DNA of 43,741 nucleotides from Acholeplasmataceae bacterium UBA2284 (GTDB lineage: Bacteria; Bacillota_I; Bacilli_A; Acholeplasmatales; Acholeplasmataceae), in assembly GCA_002345705.1 (NCBI GenBank), contig DDWO01000005.1, positions 197,983 to 241,723 of the forward strand, read 5' to 3'. The position numbers and the translations under genes were made by a program. The notes beneath the pieces were generated by a model that did not search any database, had not been told where the DNA came from, and saw only the letters and a program-made list of their open reading frames with translations. Of this stretch, positions 24,337 through 31,973 are shown piece after piece (positions within the stretch are counted from its first letter, which is position 1; each line of letters opens with the position of its first letter).

Positions 24337-25142
24337 ACAAAAAAATTATAGACCACCATATGCACACCAATTATTCACCCGATGCAGATCCAAAGGCAAC
24401 GATGGAACTCTATATCCAATCAGCTAAAGAAAAAGGAATCGACGGAGTCATGTTTACTGACCACGTTGATTTTGATTTCCCATCTGATCTTTTTGATGAG
24501 ATGATTGATTATCATCAGTATCTAGAGGAAGTGAAACGGGTTAGTAAAAAAGAAAACTTTAAGGTTTTTATGGGTGTTGAAATTGGATATCAACCACATC
24601 TCAATCAAAGAATGACTGATTTTTTGAAATCACATCCCTTTGATTTTGTAATTTGCTCAATTCATGTAGGTGATGGTCTAGATTTTTATAATGGTGATTT
24701 CTTTCAGGGTAAAACTCAAAAGGAAGCATATTTAAGATATTATGAAATTGTGTTAGATGCAGTTAGATCGTATGATGATTATGATGTTTTCGGGCATATT
24801 GATTATATTATTCGCTATGGTGGATATAAAGATAGAAGTTATTTATTTAGCGATTATTCTCATATTATTGATGAGATACTGAAGACAATCATCAAAAAGG
24901 GAAAAGGTATTGAAATAAACACCTCTGGATTGAGATATGGATTAGGTGTTTTACATCCTGGAATCGATTTACTCAAGAGATATAAGGAACTAGGTGGAAA
25001 GATTATAACATTTGGTTCCGATACGCACAAGATTAAGGATTACTATGCAGGATTTGAAGAAGCTAAAAAAATGCTTATTGAAGCTGGATTTGAATATATA
25101 ACTGTCTTCAAAGATAGAAAACCAGAATTTGTAAAAATATAG
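24333..25142 (+). CDS. hisK: Histidinol-phosphate phosphatase, PHP family (HisJ/HisK)
   Basis: A 269-residue trinuclear-metal PHP hydrolase converting histidinol phosphate to histidinol. Metal-binding motifs are DHHMHTNYSPDADP at the start, FTDHVDFDFP near residue 41, GVEIGYQ, SIHVGDGLDFYN near 110, FGHIDYI near 155 and GSDTHKIKDY near 230. It is the final gene of the operon and supplies the phosphatase that the single-domain HisB lacks, so the operon encodes every step of histidine synthesis. A terminator follows within 11 bases. Confidence 0.93.
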   Translation: MNKKIIDHHMHTNYSPDADPKATMELYIQSAKEKGIDGVMFTDHVDFDFPSDLFDEMIDYHQYLEEVKRVSKKENFKVFMGVEIGYQPHLNQRMTDFLKSHPFDFVICSIHVGDGLDFYNGDFFQGKTQKEAYLRYYEIVLDAVRSYDDYDVFGHIDYIIRYGGYKDRSYLFSDYSHIIDEILKTIIKKGKGIEINTSGLRYGLGVLHPGIDLLKRYKELGGKIITFGSDTHKIKDYYAGFEEAKKMLIEAGFEYITVFKDRKPEFVKI

Positions 25143-25152
25143 AGAAGTGATG

Positions 25153-25180
25153 CCAAGATGAACATCTTGGTTTTTCTTTT
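25153..25180 (+). terminator. Intrinsic terminator of the his operon
   Basis: CCAAGATG (25153-25160) pairs with CATCTTGG (25163-25170) around a very tight loop, followed by TTTTTCTTTT. Confidence 0.85.
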
Positions 25181-25232
25181 CCTATAATTCGTGTACAATA
25201 GGTTTAGAAGATATGAAAAAGAGGAAGAAATC

Positions 25233-25919
25233 ATGAAATTAAAGGATATCATATGGGTTTTGATATTTTGCTTAATCACGCTTTTGGTTGCCATTCCACT
25301 CACTAGAACTTATTTTGATGGGTTAACCACTAGTTATCCCTATCTAATGGGTTTTATTAAAACATCTATATTAGCTACCATGGGTGAATTGCTGATCAAT
25401 AGAATAAAAAGAGGAAGCTATTTTTCAGGAACAGGACTTTTATATAAATTCATTGTATGGGGCTTCCTTGGTATGCTCTTTGTATTAATATTTAAAATGT
25501 TTTCATCGGGTGTATACGCTGCTCAGGCAGCTAACTTGTTACCCTCTATTCAAAATGAAACTTTTGTAGCTAGATTACTCACGGCATTTATGATTAGCTT
25601 ACTAATGAATTTAGTCTTCGCACCTTCATTTATGATTCTTCATCGAATCACTGATGGATATATAGAACTTGGAGAAGGCAAATGGAGTGGGATAAGAAAT
25701 GTAAAACTTAACCAAATCATTGACCGAATTGATTGGAACTATTTCTTTAGCTTTGTTATTCTTAAGACAATCCCTTTCTTTTGGCTACCAATGCATACGA
25801 TTACCTTTTTAATCCCAGAAAACTATAGAGTGTTAATGGCGGCTTATCTATCCATTGCATTAGGGATGATTCTAACATTATCAAACACATCAAAAAAAAG
25901 TAAAAAAAATGGAGATTAA
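25233..25919 (+). CDS. Mpv17/PMP22-like integral membrane protein
   Basis: A 228-residue protein with about five hydrophobic segments. ATG 25233 is chosen over the upstream GTG because GAGGAAG precedes it and the product then starts just before the first membrane span. The C-terminal segment FFWLPMHTITFLIP followed by ENYRVLMAAYLSIALG matches the hallmark of the Mpv17/PMP22 family (Trp-x-Pro, then Ile-x-Phe, Pro, Tyr-Arg). That family is best known from mitochondria and peroxisomes as channel-like proteins, with scattered bacterial members. The bacterial function is unknown. The gene is monocistronic, with a terminator over its stop. The family call rests on a short motif. Confidence 0.55.
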   Translation: MKLKDIIWVLIFCLITLLVAIPLTRTYFDGLTTSYPYLMGFIKTSILATMGELLINRIKRGSYFSGTGLLYKFIVWGFLGMLFVLIFKMFSSGVYAAQAANLLPSIQNETFVARLLTAFMISLLMNLVFAPSFMILHRITDGYIELGEGKWSGIRNVKLNQIIDRIDWNYFFSFVILKTIPFFWLPMHTITFLIPENYRVLMAAYLSIALGMILTLSNTSKKSKKNGD

Positions 25920-25936
25920 GAAAATCTCCTTTTTTA
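25911..25936. terminator. Bidirectional terminator between convergent genes
   Basis: GGAGATT (25911-25917) pairs with AATCTCC (25923-25929). T's follow on the plus strand, and A-rich sequence lies before it (T's on the minus strand), so it can end both the membrane protein and the DUF6054 gene. Confidence 0.8.
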
Positions 25937-26278
25937 TTCCCTAAAGCCTTTAGTTTTTAATAAATCTCTAACTACTCCAACAAAGTTTTCTTCAGCACCC
26001 CATGAAAATCTAAATACTAGACCTTGTCCGCCACCTGCACTAATCGCATCCACGATGATTTGGTCTTCATTTTGAGTAACCATCACGGTTAAGCTTGCTC
26101 TACTACTCGTGCGATAATACCATTTTTCAAAAATAAGCAAGTAAACTTTATAGTCCTCTGTACCTCTAGTAATTGAATGTATCAACTCATTTGTCATCCC
26201 TGATGATTCAATCCCTGACTTTAAATACTTTACAATTTCGGTAATATTCCCTTGCCCCTTAAATGTAGTCATCGCCAT
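25934..26278 (-). CDS. DUF6054-like protein
   Basis: A small soluble protein of 114 residues. An N-terminal helix region (GNITEIVKYLKSGIESSGM) is followed by a beta-rich half with SRASLTVMV, then DAISAGGGQGLVFRFSWGAEENF. This layout resembles the DUF6054 family, of unknown function; I recall the pattern from related Firmicutes proteins and cannot confirm it here. On the minus strand GGAGGGG precedes the ATG at 26278. It is a single gene facing the membrane protein. Confidence 0.55.
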   Translation of the reverse strand: MAMTTFKGQGNITEIVKYLKSGIESSGMTNELIHSITRGTEDYKVYLLIFEKWYYRTSSRASLTVMVTQNEDQIIVDAISAGGGQGLVFRFSWGAEENFVGVVRDLLKTKGFRE

Positions 26279-26428
26279 ATAAACCCCTCCAACGCACTTA
26301 TTTACTAGTTAATTATACCATGCACATGTGTTGCAGAAAATACGGAAAAGTCACGAAAGAACATATATGTTTTTGAATGTGTTAAAAAAGTTTCTCATTT
26401 TGTAAGAATTTTTTCTATATTTTTGAGC

Positions 26429-26462
26429 ATGTGTTAATCTAACCCTTAATAAGTGTTATAAT
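26429..26462 (+). promoter_or_regulatory. Promoter region of the 26536 gene
   Basis: TGTTATAAT (26454-26462) is an extended -10 with a consensus hexamer. The best -35-like hexamer 17 bases upstream is TTAATC. It lies inside the second copy of ATGTGTTAA (26377-26385 and 26429-26437). Each copy follows a TTTTTGA run, so an activator site is possible. Confidence 0.45.
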
Positions 26463-26535
26463 AAGTGCAAATATATAACAGTACTATACACTATGAACAT
26501 AATAGATTAATGATTCAAACAAAAGAGGAGATTTC

Positions 26536-28524
26536 ATGAGCCAAAATCTATTTTCCATTTTAATCGAAGAAAAGGTTAATCGATATGCTTATCTAATTAT
26601 CGACAATAGCATATCTATTTTGATTGATCCAGGTGCAAAACATCACACTCCAATACTTCTAGAAGAGATAAAAAAGCATATTGAGATATCAAATATTAAT
26701 TATATTATTTTACAGTCTAATGATTATTTGAATATAACTTCAATTGAGGTTTTAAATCAAGCAGGATTTAAAGGTAAAGTAATTGTTAATGAAACAGGAG
26801 TGCCGTACTTAGGAGAAATAATTAAAAATGAAATATTGACGATAGAAGCCATAGATTACGTATTATCTTTAGAGAATGGGCATACTATTGAGTTTATACC
26901 AATACCATTTTTACCGTTTCCTGAGTGCTTTATTACAGTATGTAAAGACAAACAAATCCTATTTTCATCCCATCTATTTTCTCAAAATGAGCACAACCAC
27001 GAAAAAAGTGAAGAATTTTTTTCTGCAATCAATCAATTTCATGAAAGAGTTCTACCTAGTGTTGAGTTTATTAGACAGGCCATTAATAAAATAAAGAAAT
27101 ACAACTTATTACGAATATACCCAAGATTAGGATATTCAATTCAAGGAGCATTAATTCAAGAGGTTACAAATCGCGTACTGTCCTATGATTTTTATAACAC
27201 AAATCAAGTTATCGAAAGAAAAAATAAGAAGAATGTGTCATATAATTATGAAACCATTTGTAATCATATGCTGAAGAGATTGGAAACTAAATATCATCGA
27301 AATGATATATTAGAGGTATTCGCTAACTCAAATATTCAACTTGAAATGTACCCTCATCTAGAAATAGAGTCAACAACTCTATCTGGTTATAAATTATGGA
27401 ACGGTTTCTTTGAACTTATTTATCAAAAAAAAGGAATAACCTGGTTAACATTACTAGAACCAACAGTGAAAAAATACCATAAAACATATAATATAAATTT
27501 ACCAGTTATTTACAAGACCAAATCTATAGAACAACAAACTGTGATTACAAATCTTAATCAAGAAAAAGTTCAACTAGAAGAAGAAGTCGTCAAGCTATCA
27601 TCAAAAATAACAGAAACAACAGACAAAATGTTAAGATGCCCCATCACAAATTTGTATAATCAGCGATTTATGATTCAGCACTTACTGAATAATTTGGATC
27701 AGCCATTAGATAAAAATATGTCAAGAAGTTTGATCTTGATTCACGTAGATAATCTTTTGGAAATAAATAAAAAATATGGAACTCATAAAGGTGATGAAAC
27801 ACTAAAAAACTTAGTGCATTCCATAAATGATGTCAAACATGATGATACTATATTGTTTAAACAAAATGGTCCAGGGGTTTTTGTTTACAAGCATTCGATT
27901 GCAGAGAAGGATTTAACTGAATTTGCTGTTAAATTGAGTAATCATATTAAAAAATCTGATATTTTTATTGAACCAATCACTGTAACCATCAGTATTACAA
28001 CAATGGATGAGTTAAATACAAGATATTCACTAGAAGAACGCGTGAACCAATTTATAGAGTTCGCACAAATGAGATTAGAGAGAGCTAAATTAAAGGGTAA
28101 AGGACAAGTATTGGATAAAAAAACTGATGAGAAAAAATACATCGAAGGTATGATATTACTTGTAGATGACGATGAAACATATCAAAATTTGATGGTTAAG
28201 ATATTAAATCGTATTCACTATGAGGTAATTATTGCTAAAGACATCTATGATGCGTATGAAAAACTTGAAAACCATAATATAGATATTATTATTTCAGAAA
28301 TCAATTTAAGTAAATTAGATGGATTTCAACTTAAACAAAGAATAAATCAATCTCAGATATTTAGAAATATACCTTTTATGATAGTTAGTCACCATAAAAA
28401 TCTTGATGTAATTACAAGATGCAATCTTCTTGATGTAAATTTAATTCTTCAAAAGCCAATTATACCAGAGGAATTAATAGGACACATCAAGCGAATTAGA
28501 GATCAAAGAGTAAATCTATCATGA
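26536..28524 (+). CDS. Degenerate metallo-beta-lactamase / GGDEF / receiver protein
   Basis: A 662-residue three-part signalling protein. Residues of about 1-250 look like the flavodiiron-type metallo-beta-lactamase fold (ILIDPG near residue 31), but the metal-binding HxHxDH is replaced by a segment around LQSNDYLN. After a coiled coil near residues 335-360, a GGDEF-like domain (about 375-530) has NGPGV at 444-448 in place of GGDEF, so it should not make c-di-GMP. The C-terminal receiver (539-662) keeps Asp544-546 and Lys640, but the phosphate-accepting Asp is Glu588. All three domains thus lack their key catalytic residues. The next gene overlaps by ATGA, so a role controlling that glycosyltransferase is likely. 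Confidence 0.7.
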   Translation: MSQNLFSILIEEKVNRYAYLIIDNSISILIDPGAKHHTPILLEEIKKHIEISNINYIILQSNDYLNITSIEVLNQAGFKGKVIVNETGVPYLGEIIKNEILTIEAIDYVLSLENGHTIEFIPIPFLPFPECFITVCKDKQILFSSHLFSQNEHNHEKSEEFFSAINQFHERVLPSVEFIRQAINKIKKYNLLRIYPRLGYSIQGALIQEVTNRVLSYDFYNTNQVIERKNKKNVSYNYETICNHMLKRLETKYHRNDILEVFANSNIQLEMYPHLEIESTTLSGYKLWNGFFELIYQKKGITWLTLLEPTVKKYHKTYNINLPVIYKTKSIEQQTVITNLNQEKVQLEEEVVKLSSKITETTDKMLRCPITNLYNQRFMIQHLLNNLDQPLDKNMSRSLILIHVDNLLEINKKYGTHKGDETLKNLVHSINDVKHDDTILFKQNGPGVFVYKHSIAEKDLTEFAVKLSNHIKKSDIFIEPITVTISITTMDELNTRYSLEERVNQFIEFAQMRLERAKLKGKGQVLDKKTDEKKYIEGMILLVDDDETYQNLMVKILNRIHYEVIIAKDIYDAYEKLENHNIDIIISEINLSKLDGFQLKQRINQSQIFRNIPFMIVSHHKNLDVITRCNLLDVNLILQKPIIPEELIGHIKRIRDQRVNLS

Positions 28525-31370
28525 TGAATATCATTTTTGGTTTATCAGGATTTTTATTCTTTTTCATCTTTCTATTTATTGTTTTAATTCTTACTCAAAA
28601 AAGAAGACATAAAATCAAAAAAGCTAAAATAAATAAAGCTCGTGATTATCTGTTCAAAAGATATATTGACAATGAAGACGTTAACCTCCCTGTATCTAGG
28701 CGTTTCTTTTTCGATGCTTTAATCGATGTTGATGAACAAATACACCTTGATCCGAAAATTAGAGAACGTATTATTGAAGACTTTATCGAAACTAGATTTA
28801 TTAAAAAATGCATAAAAAAAATTAATTCATTGAGTACCTATCAAAGAAAAATATCTATTTATTATGTTTCAAAACTAAGAACTGACGATGCCTACGAATT
28901 ATTATTTAGTCGTTTTCTTAAAGAAAAAAACGAAGCAGTTAAGTTAATTATTGTATCAAATATGCGGTATGGGTTGAAAGATGAGTATCTTATTCCAATC
29001 ATCGAGTCTTTAGTGGGTGCCACAAGTCAATATCATGAACGATTGTGTACCATACTCGGTAATAACTTTAAAAGAATTTTTGATGCCTTTCCATCTTATA
29101 AAGATGATCAAAGATATGAAATCGTACTAGGATTGATACGCATTGGATCATTTCATGCAGACTCCTTTTTAGTTGATTATATGATGAATGCTTTAGCGTG
29201 GATAACAACTGAAGCCCCTTTTTCAGCTCAACAAAATGATACAATTAAAGTAAGCATTTTAACAAATCTTTATAAGCACACCCCGGAATTATTAAATGAA
29301 AACAAATGTTTAAATCATCAAGATATGAAGATCAAGTCATTTGCTATATCTTCTTTATACTATAAGCCTAGCATTCAAAGTATAAATTGGATAATTGAAG
29401 GATTTGATCAGGGTGAACTAGATAGCATTAGAATAAAAACCTTATCAAAAATAACTTTGAATGATCGATCCTATTTAGACCATTTGTTAAGAATTTTCCC
29501 TGAGTTCAACGCCTATCAAAAAACAATGATGACAAATGTATTTTCAGAGCGTATCGATTACATTATTGTAAATTTATTCGACAATCAAAATCCTTTATTA
29601 GCGGAAATCATTAATCATATGCTGAATCAAGGTATAACTGAGCCACTTATCGATTTTTTGAATAATAATAAGGATAAGAAAATAGAGAAGTTTATTTTAA
29701 ATCTTTTAAAGCTAAAAATGAGTCTTGATTCTGAGATGACTAATGAGTTTCGAATTTATTTGGACACAAATATTTTAAAGCAAATGGGATTACAGAGCTT
29801 AACACCTATTATCGAGAAAAGAGAAAAAGCACCCAAAGAAAAGAAAAAAATTGTTTGGATGATTAGATGGATGATATTTTCTTTAATGCTTTTTCCAATC
29901 ATTTATTTAGCTAGATTTAATACAAAAATTATCGATATGACTTTAATTGAAATTATTGATAGTTATTTGATTGAAGTGAATGTTTATTTGGTTTTCTATT
30001 TTTTGACGATTAATTTTATTTATATTACCTTATTTTTATTTGCATTAAATGCTTCAAGAAAGCAAGTGACCCTATCAAAGACAAGAAAGCATTCATTACT
30101 ATTTTCTGAACGCCTGTTACCAGGTATATCGATTATTGCTCCAGCATATAATGAAGATGTTAGTATAATTGAAAGTGTGACGAGCCTTCTAAATTTGAAA
30201 TATCCTGTTTATGAGGTTATTGTTGTCAATGATGGCTCTAAGGATTCAACACTTAGTAAATTAATTAAGCATTTTCAATTAGAAAGAAAACACCCGTCCC
30301 ATATTAATTATCTAAGCACAAAAAAAATTAGAGGAATTTATCAAACAAAAGATATTCCTAATTTGGTCGTAGTCGATAAGCAAAATGGAGGAAAAGCTGA
30401 TGCTCTCAATGTCGGTATTAATGTAAGTAAGCATGCATATGTATGTGGAATTGATGCAGACAGTATTTTAGAGGGAGACGCTTTATTAAAGCTTGCTTCA
30501 GCCATGTTAGATGATACAAAGCCGTTTGTAGCTTTGGGTGGGAATATTTATCCAGCAAATGGATTTGTATTTGATAGAGGTAAAGTAGAAAAAAGAAGTA
30601 TTCCTAAAGAAGCGATTTGTAGATTTCAAACCATCGAGTACCTAAGAGCTTTCACGAGTGGGCGTATAGGTTGGAGTGAACTAAGAAGCTTAATGATTAT
30701 TTCTGGTGCCTTTGGACTATTTCATAAGGAAAGTTTAATTGAAACTGGTGGGTATCTCACAAGCAGCAGTAAGTTAAAGAAAGATACTGTTGGTGAAGAT
30801 ATGGAACTTGTTGTACGCCTTACAAGACAAGCGCTAGAGAAGAGAGATCCTTATCGCGTATCATATGTTTATAATGCATTCTGCTATACAGAACTACCAA
30901 GTGATATAAAAACCCTTCTAAAACAAAGAAATAGATGGCAAAGAGGATTAATTGATATCTTGTCGTACCATCGAAAACTTTCTTTTAATCCAAAATATAA
31001 ACAGATAGGATTTCTGGGATATCCATATTTCTTTATTTTTGAATTTTTAGGTCCTTTCTTTGAGGCTCAGGGTTATTTGATGTTATTAATTGCATTGATA
31101 TTAGGTTTATTAAGTCCAATGATTGTTCTTGCGATTTTTACTGCTTCGATCTTATTTGGAGTCATAATATCCTTATCATCGCTATTTATGTCTGAGAAAG
31201 AGTTGCAGATGATGAATAAGAGAGAAACGCTGATCTTACTGATATATGCAATTATAGAAAACTTCGGGTATAGACAATTGATTAGCATGCACCGAGTTTA
31301 TAGCAGCTTCAGTGCATTAAGAGAAAGTGGTACCTGGGGAACACAAAAAAGAAAAGGATTTAAGACTTAA
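28521..31370 (+). CDS. Membrane glycosyltransferase (GT2) with HEAT-like N-terminal region
   Basis: A 949-residue protein. One N-terminal membrane span (about 5-25) is followed by some 400 residues of helical repeats like HEAT/armadillo units, two more spans near 450-515, a family 2 glycosyltransferase domain at about 530-810, and four or so C-terminal spans. The transferase shows IIAPAYNED, VVNDGSKDST, KQNGGKADALN, the metal-binding DADS near 645, GEDMELV near 758, and QRNRW near 800. QxxRW is the mark of processive synthases such as PgaC, BcsA and hyaluronan synthase. It probably makes or exports a polysaccharide; the sugar is unknown. The cytosolic repeat region is a likely docking surface for the co-encoded signalling protein. 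Confidence 0.82.
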   Translation: MMNIIFGLSGFLFFFIFLFIVLILTQKRRHKIKKAKINKARDYLFKRYIDNEDVNLPVSRRFFFDALIDVDEQIHLDPKIRERIIEDFIETRFIKKCIKKINSLSTYQRKISIYYVSKLRTDDAYELLFSRFLKEKNEAVKLIIVSNMRYGLKDEYLIPIIESLVGATSQYHERLCTILGNNFKRIFDAFPSYKDDQRYEIVLGLIRIGSFHADSFLVDYMMNALAWITTEAPFSAQQNDTIKVSILTNLYKHTPELLNENKCLNHQDMKIKSFAISSLYYKPSIQSINWIIEGFDQGELDSIRIKTLSKITLNDRSYLDHLLRIFPEFNAYQKTMMTNVFSERIDYIIVNLFDNQNPLLAEIINHMLNQGITEPLIDFLNNNKDKKIEKFILNLLKLKMSLDSEMTNEFRIYLDTNILKQMGLQSLTPIIEKREKAPKEKKKIVWMIRWMIFSLMLFPIIYLARFNTKIIDMTLIEIIDSYLIEVNVYLVFYFLTINFIYITLFLFALNASRKQVTLSKTRKHSLLFSERLLPGISIIAPAYNEDVSIIESVTSLLNLKYPVYEVIVVNDGSKDSTLSKLIKHFQLERKHPSHINYLSTKKIRGIYQTKDIPNLVVVDKQNGGKADALNVGINVSKHAYVCGIDADSILEGDALLKLASAMLDDTKPFVALGGNIYPANGFVFDRGKVEKRSIPKEAICRFQTIEYLRAFTSGRIGWSELRSLMIISGAFGLFHKESLIETGGYLTSSSKLKKDTVGEDMELVVRLTRQALEKRDPYRVSYVYNAFCYTELPSDIKTLLKQRNRWQRGLIDILSYHRKLSFNPKYKQIGFLGYPYFFIFEFLGPFFEAQGYLMLLIALILGLLSPMIVLAIFTASILFGVIISLSSLFMSEKELQMMNKRETLILLIYAIIENFGYRQLISMHRVYSSFSALRESGTWGTQKRKGFKT

Positions 31371-31385
31371 TCAAAGGAAGAAGAC

Positions 31386-31799
31386 ATGAACAACAAATAT
31401 GAGGATTTTATTCAGGCATTCAAGTTTTTAATCTTTTCAATATCTGCAGGGGTCATTCAAGCATTATCATTTACTTTATTCTACGAGCTTACCAAAATGA
31501 AATATTGGCCAGCCTATTTAATCGCATTAACACTATCTGTCTTATGGAATTTCACATTGAATCGAAAGTTTACCTTTAAATCAGCTGCTAATATCCCTCT
31601 TGCTATGAGTAAGGTCGCATTTTTCTATCTAATCTTTACTCCACTATCTACATTATGGGGTGATGCACTCACAAATATAGGTTGGGATGCCTATTTAGTT
31701 TTAGGATTAACAATGATTACCAATCTTATATCTGAGTTCTTATATACTAAGTATTATGTGTACAAAGATAATATTAATACTGCAGTGAAAAAAGCATAA
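31386..31799 (+). CDS. GtrA-like membrane protein
   Basis: A 137-residue protein with four hydrophobic segments and the GtrA pattern: FKFLIFSISAGVIQALSF at the start, then LSVLWNFTLNRKFTFKS near residue 55, and a C-terminal LISEFLYTKYYVYK. GtrA-like proteins are thought to move lipid-linked sugars or assist surface polysaccharide modification. It is 15 bases after the glycosyltransferase gene, with GGAAG before ATG 31386, so it is the third gene of that operon. Confidence 0.88.
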   Translation: MNNKYEDFIQAFKFLIFSISAGVIQALSFTLFYELTKMKYWPAYLIALTLSVLWNFTLNRKFTFKSAANIPLAMSKVAFFYLIFTPLSTLWGDALTNIGWDAYLVLGLTMITNLISEFLYTKYYVYKDNINTAVKKA

Positions 31800-31805
31800 A
31801 ACATT

Positions 31806-31843
31806 AAACCTCTTTCATTGAGCAAATTGAAGAGGTTTTTTCA
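31806..31843 (+). terminator. Intrinsic terminator after the GtrA-like gene
   Basis: AAACCTCTT (31806-31814) pairs with AAGAGGTTT (31830-31838), followed by T's. Confidence 0.85.
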
Positions 31844-31889
31844 TTTTACTTCACCTAGAAAAAGAATTGTGTAAATCAATGTGTTATCG

Positions 31890-31918
31890 TTGACTGCATA
31901 TATGCTATTTGATATAAT
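31890..31918 (+). promoter_or_regulatory. Promoter of the RND-tetR operon
   Basis: TTGACT (31890-31895) and TATAAT (31913-31918) are 17 bases apart, a near-consensus promoter. The expected start, near 31925, is the first base of the operator. Confidence 0.85.
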
Positions 31919-31924
31919 CAACAT

Positions 31925-31946
31925 GCCGACCGACCGTTCGGTCGGC
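31925..31946 (+). promoter_or_regulatory. GC-rich palindromic operator for the TetR regulator
   Basis: A 22-bp palindrome with arms GCCGACCGA/TCGGTCGGC and one internal mismatch pair. It is very GC-rich in an AT-rich window and sits on the predicted transcription start, an ideal place for repression. It resembles GACCGACCGGTC-type sites of TetR repressors. Four T's follow it, so in RNA it could also form a hairpin at the very 5' end of the message. The TetR gene is the second gene of this transcript. Confidence 0.8.
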
Positions 31947-31973
31947 TTTTCTTAATCTATCAGGAGGAATTTT

